The notes beneath the pieces are model-generated. The model did not search any database. It saw only the letters and a program-made list of their open reading frames with translations, and was not told where the DNA came from. From contig PYST01000105.1 of NCBI GenBank assembly GCA_003049485.1, forward strand, positions 46,117-110,116: DNA of 64,000 nucleotides, in the 5' to 3' direction. The translations under genes and the position numbers were made by a program. Shown one piece after another: positions 55,504 to 64,000 of this stretch. Within the stretch, counting starts at the first letter, position 1. Every line of letters begins with the position of its first letter. The DNA is from Ophioceras dolichostomum. Its lineage: Eukaryota; Ascomycota; Sordariomycetes; Magnaporthales; Ophioceraceae.

Positions 55504-58265
55504 GTACCTACCTATCTAGCCCCGTTCACCACCTCCGCGATGGCAAAAGAAATAACAGCAACACGCCGACCAGCAGTTCTCATCGAATGATGACTGGTTC
55601 CACCGCCCCCATAGCCGACTAGAACGCCTCGTCCTTCGTCTGGCAAGGAGCTTGACCAATCAGTCACACGGGCTTGTATGCCCTGATTGGCGGTGCGTGC
55701 CGTCCGGGTCCGTCCGGCCGTTGCAACCCTGAGGCCGTCGGAAACGGGGGCTGCACCAAGAAGGACCGATGCATGTGGGGGCGACGAAAGGAAGTGCCAC
55801 ATGCTCGAGGCCCAAGCCAACCGAAGCCGGTCTAGAGTTTACTCAACGTCGCCTGACGGGCCACGAGGACGTGCTACCGCATCTGGGTGCCACGTAAGAT
55901 GTATCAGGGGCGATGCAAAGGTGCGAACTTGTTGCCTGCCATCTGTCAAATGAGATGTGCTACGTTCGTACTGTAGTCTGGCGCCTCGACGGGAGAATAT
56001 TTGATGTATTGAAACCTGCGGGCTCCCATATTACTGCTCCCTCAACTACGCCAGCTTCTCCTGCCTCGACCACCATTTCGAAGACTCACCCGGCCGTTAG
56101 AAGAGGGTTCGGAACCGCCAACCCCGCCTTGTATGACTTGCAAGGATTACTCAGCTTCTGCTGTGGAGGCATATCCCTCGACGAAGTTGGCGCACCACAT
56201 GTGGGAAGCCCTCACACAATGGCCGGCAAGCGACGAAGTTCTCAGCTAGCACGGCTGAGTATAACCGAAAAATACCGGTTGTTGAAGAATCGTCCCCTCA
56301 CTCCTTCTCTCCTCTCTTCCCCTTGACCAACACAATTGATTCCCCTCCACGAGGTTATGATGAACTGTGCGGAGTAGTCGAGAGAAGTTGAGAACCTTGA
56401 TGGTCGGGGTGTGTGTGGAGCGGCCCCAAAAAAAGGCTTCCTTCGGCGCTAAAAAGCTTTTCTCCCAGCGATCACCCTGCCAAGTTACGCGGCTTCTCGG
56501 TAAGCAGGCAGGGCTGTGATGTCCCGCTCCGCCCTCGTCAGGACCTATGATCAATGGGACCTGGAAAAACGGAAGGCACGGCGAAAAGGGGACCTCGGAG
56601 GAGGCTCTCCTTGCCCACTGAGCACAAACATGCCACATACCGGTTTCCGTGGGTGTACAGACATCATTTCGGGATCGTGTTTCTTTACTCCAGCGCCGAA
56701 CTTTCTCGCCGCAGACGGACGGGTACGGCCGGGCTGGACCACGAGGCTTATCGCGGTCAACAAGTTCCACCCGATATCAGACCGAGTCCTAAAGCTACTA
56801 GCCAATATCAATTCGAACTGGCAAAGGTTCGTCGCGAGGAACTGGGTGGAGGGCAGCGCCGGACGCAATTGCGCCATGTACGAGACAAGCGTAAAAGTGA
56901 ACAATGCACGATATCCGACAAAGAACTTGAAGACGTTCGTGGCGTGTCCGTTCGATTCCCACAAACAGGAACCTGGACGGGACAGACCCGACCGATGGCT
57001 CACTCATCCACGCACGTTGGTTGTGTCGGGGCTCTGCTTGTAAGGGCCGCTGAGTCGAGTAATCCTGCTGGCCCGCCAACACCAACAATTCCTGGTCGAG
57101 TCCCGTCTCCACGCTTGTCCATCAAGGTGCCCAGACCCAACTTTCTCCCACAAAGCAACGATTTCGAAGAATCATTAATCAATGTTAATGTCATGACCAT
57201 CTACTTTCGCTTTTCTGGTCCTTCAATGGACGAACTTGTCTTCTCACCCCGCCGACTTCGCGGCTTGCACATAGTTCTGCTACACATTTCTTCCCCACGA
57301 GCCAAGAGCTTGAAAGTAATTCTGCCTTTCCGCGATACACCGGTCTAGGCCAAACTTTCCCTCCCGCTCGGAACAGAGAAACCGTCAAGCCTACCCGTAC
57401 GGTTGGACCCGTGTCATCGAAGCCATCCTCCCCTCGAGGCTAGAACGGACGGGCACAGGAATCGCGTACTCGAAACGTCACTCGCCGTCGACGAAACTGC
57501 GGCCCACAGAACTGTGGCACCGAAGAACCAATTTGTTCACCCACACCTTTCACTACATCATCTGTATCGACGGCCAAGTCCTTGCACATTGGCGGGGGTA
57601 CTTCGATCTTATCTGCACGCCAAAGGGACGCCGGGGGCACGACAGCTTAACGGCCGCATCGAGGAGCTGCAGCCGCTCATGGCTCACTGACATCCATATC
57701 AGGGTGCCATTGTTCTCCGCCGCCCTCCCCAAGCAGACCCTTGAAGCCCAATATTCCCTGACATCAGAAGAGGAGGAGTCCCTTTGTTCCTACCTCGCCA
57801 TCAAGGTGTACAACAACGGGGCGCGCAATTCCCTTGTGTGTGTTTTTTTTGTGCCTAATAAAGCCGCCCGACCCTTTTTGGTCATTGACATCTCTTGACC
57901 CGTCCTCTTGAAACCGACATCAACAAATCTTCGGGCAAGATATTAAGGGTGAAGAAAACCCTCCTTGGTGGCTCTGGGGACGGGAGCTTTTTACCACCAA
58001 CCTAATTCAAGACGGCCCGGTCAAAGGTTCCGTAAAACGTTTCTCCGGTGCCTTGTCGATTTATTACACCTAGAGTGTCACCCGGGCCTCTCGGTCACAT
58101 TCCCTCTCTCAGACCATCAGAGCAAACACCCAGCTACTTGTCTTTCATTTTCACAAACACCAGAACACTCTATACAATATACCCAGCCTTCCCGACCCTT
58201 TGAGGAATACCCGACCCAGACTTTACCATCCCACCTCTCACCTATCACACCGAACCGACACCACA
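55504..58265. other. long gap between Mdm10 and the ZIP transporter
   Basis: About 2.8 kb. From 56516 to 57348 two plus-strand frames and one minus-strand frame are open at the same time (one plus frame for 795 bp), none with a recognisable domain. I left them uncalled. The right end is the transporter promoter and leader. No repeats or RNA genes recognised. Confidence 0.5.
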
Positions 58266-59573
58266 ATGGATTCGCCAAGCTCTGTGGCGTTCAACCTCCT
58301 ACGCCGGCAGGACGCCGACGCCGCCGGTCCCGCGGCCGACGCGGCCCCGGCGGGCTGCCAGGCCGATGAGGTAGTCAGAGACTACGCGCAGCTCCGCATC
58401 GCCTCCATCTTCATCATCATGGTGGGCTCACTGGTGGGCGCCCTGCTCCCGCTCTGGTTATCCCGCTCCCGGAGCAACAAGAACAGCCGGCTGAAGCGGT
58501 ACGCCTTCTTCATCGCCAAATACTTCGGCTCCGGCGTCATCGTGTCCACTGCCTTCATGCACCTCATCTCGCCCGCCAACGAGATACTGGGGATGGAGTG
58601 CCTGGAGCCCCTGCTCGGCACCTACGACTGGACCATGGCCATCGTGCTCATCACGGTGATGGTCATGTTCCTCATCGAGCTGCTGGCCAGCTGGCTCGAG
58701 GCCAAACGCGATAGTCGACGCGGATCGCACGCTTCGGGCCACTCCCATTCCCATCATCACCACCACCATGGTGGTGGTGCTTCCCGCTTCGCCGACGACG
58801 ACCCAGAGGCCGCTGCTCAAAAGCACGATGTCGAGAACGGAAGCGAGCACGGCTCCTCGTCTCCCCAGTCGCACCAGCACCACCACCAGAAGGACGCCAG
58901 CGAGGCGGCCCTCCCGGCCCCCGGCGGCGCCACAGAAGACGACGGCCAGACGCCGCCCCAGCAAACCGCCGGCGGCGGCGGCGGTGGCCTCCCGCGCTCA
59001 TCCCTCGGCTACTCCCCCGGGAGCAAGGACCACCTCGCGCACGCGCGTGACCACACCGAAGGCGACAGCCATATCGCCTTCGGCGGGAAAGTGACTTCGA
59101 TCGTCATCCTCGAGGCGGGCGTCGTCCTCCACTCCATTTTCATCGGCCTCACCCTCGCCGTCTCGTCCGGGTTCATTATCCTCTTTATCGTGCTCGTCTT
59201 CCACCAGACCTTCGAAGGCCTGGGGTTGGGCTCCCGCCTGGCGACCTTCGAGTGGCCGACCAGGGGGCTCCGCCGCCTCACGCCCTGGGTCTTCGCCGTC
59301 ATGTACGGCCTGGCCACGCCGCTCGCCATCGCGGTGGGGCTCGGGGTGAAGGAGGCGCTGCAGGACGACCCGACGAGGCGGTTCCTGGTCGAGGGGTTCA
59401 GCAATGCTATTAGTGGGGGGATCCTGCTGTACACGGGCGTCGTGGAGCTGATGGCGCACGAGTTCATGTTCAACCCGGAGATGGAGCGCGCGCCGTTGAG
59501 GTATAAGCTGCTTGCGTTTGGGTGCATGGCTTTCGGGGCGGCGCTGATGGCGCTGCTTGCTAAGTGGGCTTAA
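58266..59573 (+). CDS. ZIP-family zinc/iron transporter
   Basis: Single exon, 435 aa from the ATG at 58266. Eight membrane segments can be traced, beginning with IASIFIIMVGSLVGALLPLW, then YFGSGVIVSTAFMHLISPA and IVLITVMVMFLIELLASW. A long cytosolic loop follows with the ZIP histidine cluster HSHSHHHHHH (about residues 160-169) and Gly/Gln-rich sequence. The metal-path segments are TM4 (ILEAGVVLHSIFIGLTLAVS) and TM5 (VFHQTFEGLGLGSRLA), both complete. The C-terminal pair ends LAFGCMAFGAALMALLAKWA. It moves Zn or Fe into the cytosol, most similar in layout to fungal Zrt1/Zrt2. The loop is longer than in yeast. A zinc-responsive promoter site was not found by eye. Confidence 0.94.
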   Translation: MDSPSSVAFNLLRRQDADAAGPAADAAPAGCQADEVVRDYAQLRIASIFIIMVGSLVGALLPLWLSRSRSNKNSRLKRYAFFIAKYFGSGVIVSTAFMHLISPANEILGMECLEPLLGTYDWTMAIVLITVMVMFLIELLASWLEAKRDSRRGSHASGHSHSHHHHHHGGGASRFADDDPEAAAQKHDVENGSEHGSSSPQSHQHHHQKDASEAALPAPGGATEDDGQTPPQQTAGGGGGGLPRSSLGYSPGSKDHLAHARDHTEGDSHIAFGGKVTSIVILEAGVVLHSIFIGLTLAVSSGFIILFIVLVFHQTFEGLGLGSRLATFEWPTRGLRRLTPWVFAVMYGLATPLAIAVGLGVKEALQDDPTRRFLVEGFSNAISGGILLYTGVVELMAHEFMFNPEMERAPLRYKLLAFGCMAFGAALMALLAKWA

Positions 59574-59627
59574 GAGAGAGTGGCTGGCATTGAGCCGCAG
59601 CAGGGCAAGTCTCGTCTTTTAAATTGT

Positions 59628-59647
59628 CTACCTAGGTACCTAGGTAC
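59628..59647. repeat. palindromic TACCTAGGTA tandem
   Basis: Two overlapping copies of the palindrome, in the 3' flank of the ZIP gene. The same word or close variants occur near 5978-5998, 33171-33180, 60762-60780, 63767-63783 and 63809-63830, always outside coding sequence. It is a recurrent intergenic word of this genome. Confidence 0.7.
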
Positions 59648-60126
59648 GGACCTGACCTGCCTGCCGTGGTCATCACCCCGACTCATGCATTATTCATCAC
59701 CAGTCCGCCGCGTCTGCCGTACGAATGATATGGGGGCACTTTGGAATGATCGGGCAGGTGCTTACGTCCCGGCAGGCAAAACCACAGAATGACTCCAGCC
59801 TCAAAGAAGAGGTTGCCATCGGTAGGTAATGATAGGGGTAAGCTGGCTTAGCCAGCGGCACCTACCAAATATATAGAACTATTCACACTTTTACAAGGCA
59901 ATCTTTCCTGGCAATCTTTTTTTCATTGCGTTGCAGATAACTCAACGGTTGTGACCTCTGGTAAAAGTGAGCAGTGAGGGGTGACTTCTTGTCTTCATTT
60001 CAACCTATCACCTTCGCAGCATCGACGGAGAGATAGTGAGCGACCGACCAGTCAGAATGGACGACAAAATGACAAGGTACACATGTAGTAGGAGAGCTCA
60101 CTATCCTCCTCCTCCCCGTCGTCCTC

Positions 60127-60189
60127 CTATTCCATGTTGAAGAGTTCCATATTGCCGTGGATCTTGAGGCGCAGTCGCAGCTTCTCGTC
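60127..60189 (-). pseudogene. short coding relic
   Basis: On the minus strand these bases read DEKLRLRLKIHGNMELFNME followed by TAG, and the same frame then reads an acidic stretch (EDDGEEEDSE). An AG preceded by pyrimidine-poor sequence lies just upstream. The tail resembles C-termini of some fungal hypothetical proteins, but no upstream exon was found. Probably a fragment of a decayed gene. Confidence 0.2.
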
Positions 60190-61045
60190 TGCAACTGGCC
60201 CACATCACGAAGTCGTCGGCAGCGTGCAGCTCTGTGGAGGGGGCCGGTGAGGCCCTGACCCTCCTTTTTTTTATATGTCTGGTCCTATATCGACTTTATT
60301 TCAGGCGGTATCTAGCCTGAAGAGCATCAGAGGCTCCAGGGGCTTACAGTGCAGACTTCCCAGTCTCCACGGCCAAGCACGTGGCTCCACCTGATCTCGA
60401 CCTGCCTTCTTCATTCTCAACACTTTTGCATTCGACCTGGCAGAAGGAGATCTTGGCCGCCATCTTGGTACACGTGTCGTCCAGCGGGGCTTGCTCCCTC
60501 ATGAGAGACAGGCATACCCGCAAAAGTTCTTCTCGATATGGCCTCTCATTTCACTCTCAAAGAAATGTGCCAGATTGGTCACCAATACATGCAGAGACGG
60601 AGTGATACCTTCTTACCTCTTCGATGCGATTGTTGCTTGTCTCGACGGGGCCCTCCCAACAACTTGTGGCATCGAGGTGCCTTGCCTGACTGGCTAATAG
60701 GTTTGGGAGTCAATTACTGGCTCCTCCGACTGGTTGATCGAGGCCAATCATCTCGTTCCATAGGTACCTACCTACCTGGACATCTCAAGCCACCTCACGA
60801 CAGCAGCTGAAAGCAGAGGGAGGGAGGGGTCGGCCCAAGGCACACGGCACCCCTGCATGCTGACAAAGGCTCCTTCCGTGGTCATTAATGCCTCGCGAGG
60901 CTGAGCTCGACTTGATTCGACTTGCTAGCCTTTGCTAAACGCATGCTATGTATGTCTAAGCATCGAAATTGGACGTACAGAGGTGTTCAGTCAGTCATCT
61001 TCATCATCAAATCAGGAGGCCAACTATCGATCGCTCATACGCACA

Positions 61046-63607
61046 ATGGCGTCTAGTATTCCAGGCCCTTCAGACTCATCCCGGCTCCCTCTGATCCCCC
61101 GCGACAGCGGCGGCGACCTGAGCCAACAAGGCTCCGTCAACTGGGACAACATCGTCCACCGTACCGTGACGTTTTCCGTCGGCGTCCTCAATCGTTGCGC
61201 GAACGCCGGAGTCGACCCTTACACCGTCGTCGTCGGCCAGGCCATTGCCCAGAACCTCCCCCTAGCACGCCGGGGGCGCCAAAACATCCACGACGCGGTT
61301 ACGTCTCTGCAGTTCCAGAACAGCATCTCCGACGCGATGTGGTTCGGATTCGGCATCCGGGCTTTCGTCCGCACCCTAGTCCTCACCAACGAAGGGACGA
61401 GCCTCCTCGCCCTGTGCGCAACCCTCGCCGAGTGTTTCCACGAGGACGTCGCCGCCGAGGTCATGTTTCATATCGTGAAGGCGTTTCAGGCGCCCAGAGA
61501 GCTCGCACCGTCCACGACGGAGTGGCTGATGATAGTCAGGGCGTGTTCGGGGGCGCTCGCGACGACCAAGTTTCCGATCCTAGCCGAGGGGTTCATGAGG
61601 CTCGATCCGAGCTCGGCTCGGACGACGATGCCCCGCTTTGCCTTTCACCAGTCCTCCTTTGCCAGGGGATTCCCGCTGCCTGGAGACCTCGCTGCTGTTC
61701 TCGTCGCTCTGGGAAAGGTGGCGAGCGGACAGCTGGACTCTATACACGTTTCGGGATGTGCGGCGGTCGGCTGGGTTGGAGCTGTCGCGGAGTGGCTTTT
61801 CGACCTCAGGGTGATCATCTTCCCCTCTCCTGAAGATTCAGTCGACCCGGTATACTCAAACTGCCCGAGCAATCAGGATGCGCAGGTCTATTTGACTATG
61901 GAACGGCCCGAAGGCGAGCTCTCCTCAGCGCCACCAGTATCCACATCATCATCACAGCCAAGGGTTCACCTCGTATCGAAATCTTATCTGCTACCCGATA
62001 GCACGGCGCTTGTAGCCCTAGAGGCGGTCTCACTAAGCTATCTTGCGATAGGTAAAGTCCTACTCAGCGGCAGGGTCCCGTGGCAGTCATGCCTGACGAA
62101 TACTTTCGGGCTCGAGTTTGAGCGGTTGTGTAAAACGCCTCTGAACTTCGGCAAGGCTCTGGGGTGCGCCGCCCGGATCTTCAAAGCAATCACCAAGGCT
62201 GAGCCGGAAGTCCCCTGGTTGTATCTCAAGGGTTGCCAGAGCTATTTCGACGCCTCGTACGGCCAGGGCTTCATTCAGAACGCCATCCGCTGGTTCCCCG
62301 AGCTGGCCACCGTCAGGCCCGCCATGGAAACTGCCTCCCGATTGAGCTTCAACAATGCCAAGGCGGGATATGAAGAAAGCTTTGCTGCGATACAGCGGCT
62401 GTGCAATTGTTCTGTTTGTAGCGACTGGGAAAACATGCTCGAGGAGCAAGGGTTTTGCCTTGTCATCGTCATGGAGACCATCATCGTCCTTTGCCAAGTC
62501 ACGGCCGGCCTCACGGTGGCGGACCATCTGCACCCAACGAGGTGCGGATTGGAGTCGTTCTACAAAAGGCAGCTTAACGTCCACAACTGGATCGAGGAAC
62601 CAGAATCGACAGAAAGGGACGAAGACGGCGGGCTCAGGGAAGGGCTCCAGGCGATCGGGCCCCTCATCTACGTCCTCTGGGCGAACGATTTCGTGACTCT
62701 CACGCTGGAGGATTACTCGACGGGGATGGAGGCGAGGCTGGTCGCCGCTATCAAGCTCTTCACCGGCCGGAGCACGCTCAAGAACGGCGCCGGCAGTGCC
62801 GTGAGCGCGGGTGGCATCTGCGCGTACCTCGACATACTGCGGGAGGTCTCCGTCGCGCCCGAGAACGCGGGCCGTGTCAACGTCATCCCGGGCTCGATTG
62901 AGCACGATCATAAGTGTTTCCCAAAGGTGCAGGACGATGAGATCAATCTCTTGCGACGGCAGATACGACGCGACGGGTCCGTACCAGCGCCTCTCCCGCG
63001 CCTTTGCGCCGCGATCGCGGAGCTAAGCGAAGTCGTCCTGGAGGCTACGGAGACTTCTTACGCGCTTGCTGTGAACTTTCTGTTCCGTGGTGGTGGGGGT
63101 GGCGGACATCAAGACGGTGCATTCACACCATTCCTTCGGGTCGGTCCTTCTCACATCATAAAAATGGCCCACAAGGCTCGCGGCCTTGTGCAATGTCCGA
63201 GCCTAGGTCAGGGTTCAGGTCAGAGCGGCGCTGCAGCCACAACAGCTGTTCCTGGCAGCAGCATCTGCCAGAGGAAGGGGAAGCGGTCGTCCGCCGCGGA
63301 AGCGCCATGGACTTCTTCAGCGGACGCGGCCGAGTACCCGATTCTCAAGGTGAAAATGCCCGGCAGCGACATCAACGGGTCCTCAGATGTTGTGGTTGAG
63401 GTTTGCGACACGGCAAAGGGCGGAGAGATTCTTCGGATCGTCGCGCTCGGGATTACCACTACACCAGGAGTCAGTTCACTGTATTCTTGCATACTATCGG
63501 ATGGGGAGTGTGTCAATTGCTGTATAAGGAAGGCTCTTCTCCTCGATTCTGAGTCTTCTGAAAGAGGAGCGGCCCTGGTGATTGCTGACATCACAAATCA
63601 ACGATAA
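61046..63607 (+). CDS. large orphan protein of a Pezizomycotina-specific family
   Basis: Single exon, 853 aa from ATG 61046; the frame extends upstream without an ATG. I recognise the pattern of a widespread filamentous-ascomycete family of unknown function: VTFSVGVLNRCANAGVDPYT, GQAIAQNLPLARRGRQNIHD, LLALCATLAECFHEDVAAEV, SGCAAVGWVGAVAEWLFDLR, LSGRVPWQSCLTNTFG and FCLVIVMETIIVLCQV. A CNCSVC motif (about residues 453-458) could bind metal. Hydrophobic stretches exist, but no clean signal peptide or membrane helix. The C-terminal 150 residues are Gly/Ser/Ala-rich and less conserved-looking. No function is known to me and the neighbours give no clue. Confidence 0.85.
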   Translation: MASSIPGPSDSSRLPLIPRDSGGDLSQQGSVNWDNIVHRTVTFSVGVLNRCANAGVDPYTVVVGQAIAQNLPLARRGRQNIHDAVTSLQFQNSISDAMWFGFGIRAFVRTLVLTNEGTSLLALCATLAECFHEDVAAEVMFHIVKAFQAPRELAPSTTEWLMIVRACSGALATTKFPILAEGFMRLDPSSARTTMPRFAFHQSSFARGFPLPGDLAAVLVALGKVASGQLDSIHVSGCAAVGWVGAVAEWLFDLRVIIFPSPEDSVDPVYSNCPSNQDAQVYLTMERPEGELSSAPPVSTSSSQPRVHLVSKSYLLPDSTALVALEAVSLSYLAIGKVLLSGRVPWQSCLTNTFGLEFERLCKTPLNFGKALGCAARIFKAITKAEPEVPWLYLKGCQSYFDASYGQGFIQNAIRWFPELATVRPAMETASRLSFNNAKAGYEESFAAIQRLCNCSVCSDWENMLEEQGFCLVIVMETIIVLCQVTAGLTVADHLHPTRCGLESFYKRQLNVHNWIEEPESTERDEDGGLREGLQAIGPLIYVLWANDFVTLTLEDYSTGMEARLVAAIKLFTGRSTLKNGAGSAVSAGGICAYLDILREVSVAPENAGRVNVIPGSIEHDHKCFPKVQDDEINLLRRQIRRDGSVPAPLPRLCAAIAELSEVVLEATETSYALAVNFLFRGGGGGGHQDGAFTPFLRVGPSHIIKMAHKARGLVQCPSLGQGSGQSGAAATTAVPGSSICQRKGKRSSAAEAPWTSSADAAEYPILKVKMPGSDINGSSDVVVEVCDTAKGGEILRIVALGITTTPGVSSLYSCILSDGECVNCCIRKALLLDSESSERGAALVIADITNQR

Positions 63608-64000
63608 CCAGTTATAATAGGATGGTGCATTGTCGTCGCTTGTCGGGATAAAGACATCAATGATGCAGGCAGCTAGGCGGGCGGGGATGCAAAGCTCATG
63701 TTTTTTTCTCTCCTTTTGTGTCCCTGGATGCATATCGCTTTTACGCACCTGTACCTGACTTACATCTAGGTACCTGTACCTAATATTCCGGCTAGCGTAT
63801 GGATGGATAGGTACCTACCTAGGTAAGTAATTTAGAATCTAGAAGAGAAGACAGCCCAAGGGCTGCTTTGGCTTGTGCTAACGTTAATGGAAGCGAAGAG
63901 ACCTTTGCTCAATAACGTGGCCACCCTAGAACCGGTGCAGCCCTAGAAACGGTGCAGTATCATATGATCTGCCCCAACCAAATTTCCCACCTCAACAAAT
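63608..64000. repeat. intergenic end of window with TACCTAGGTA-type repeats
   Basis: No gene is visible. Repeat words CTAGGTACCTGTACCTAA (about 63767-63783) and AGGTACCTACCTAGGTAAGT (63809-63828) are present. The last 100 bases contain a short direct repeat (ACCGGTGCAGCCCTAGAA and AACGGTGCAG, about 63930-63960). Confidence 0.55.

Larger units (their letters stand above)
59574..61045. other. intergenic region with palindromic repeats and a relic
   Basis: Contains TACCTAGGTA-type repeats (59628-59647 and about 60762-60780) and a short minus-strand coding relic (60127-60189). A short ATG-started plus-strand frame is also present at 60538 (MASHFTLKEMCQIGHQYMQR) with no further support. The right end is the leader of the orphan-family gene. 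Confidence 0.5.

Noticed and set aside
58729..58800. His-rich tract as a possible frameshift or repeat expansion artefact
   Set aside because: A His cluster in the TM3-TM4 loop is normal for ZIP transporters.
1..64000. CRISPR arrays, IS elements, phage genes, rRNA genes, full-length transposons
   Set aside because: No repeat-spacer arrays, transposase, reverse transcriptase or integrase motifs, or rRNA sequence were seen on either strand.

Overview
The window is nuclear DNA of a filamentous ascomycete, most probably a Sordariomycete. Genes are short and intron-poor. Introns are 49-158 bp with fungal donors (GTAAGT, GTGAGT, GTACGT) and CTAAC/CTGAC branch sites. Coding DNA is GC-rich at third positions and gaps of 0.5-4 kb separate the genes. 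Scytalone dehydratase (DHN melanin), a secreted heme-thiolate peroxidase, a CE4 polysaccharide deacetylase and an 853-residue Pezizomycotina-type orphan family fit that assignment. No prokaryotic operon, CRISPR, IS or phage signal was seen.

Layout, left to right. 1-4295: possible 3' end of a cut-off gene, then a long gap with two weak coding-like tracts. 4296-9210: GTPBP1-type GTPase (+) converging on a protein with two chromodomain-like modules (-). 10069-10155: intron-containing tRNA-Pro(UGG). 11118-13556: SAM methyltransferase (+) converging on a chloroperoxidase-type peroxidase (-). 15369-18991: LSm3 (-) diverging from a large mitochondrial-expression/PPR-like protein (+). 19619-23568: GPI12/PIG-L deacetylase (-), diverging from a small multi-pass membrane protein (+), which converges within 45 bp on a membrane-anchored coiled-coil protein (-). 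23959-27561: poorly preserved coding-like tracts. 28872-32983: polysaccharide deacetylase and an F-box-like protein (both +). 34315-35715: sterol-methyltransferase-like enzyme (-). 37952-42694: M20 carbamoylase/ureidopropionase-like amidase and a Fat1-type acyl-CoA synthetase (both -), each with a GC-AG intron. 44288-45312: ribosomal protein S19. 46206-48222: ankyrin-plus-deaminase gene broken by a homopolymer frameshift and an in-frame stop. 48639-52578: scytalone dehydratase, F-box protein and a 94-residue membrane protein (all -). 54023-55503: Mdm10. 58266-59573: ZIP metal transporter. 61046-63607: the orphan family member.

Most genes are unrelated housekeeping or metabolic genes. There is no clear biosynthetic cluster: scytalone dehydratase stands without other melanin genes. 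Mdm10 (ERMES/SAM), the PPR-like protein and the 94-residue protein are all mitochondrial or probably so. Fat1, GPI12 and the sterol-methyltransferase-like enzyme serve membrane-lipid chemistry. The most unusual locus is the ankyrin-deaminase gene. Next are the paired GC-AG introns of two tandem neighbours and the double chromodomain-like protein.

Exon boundaries were placed by hand from splice motifs, reading frame and family conservation. No search was run.
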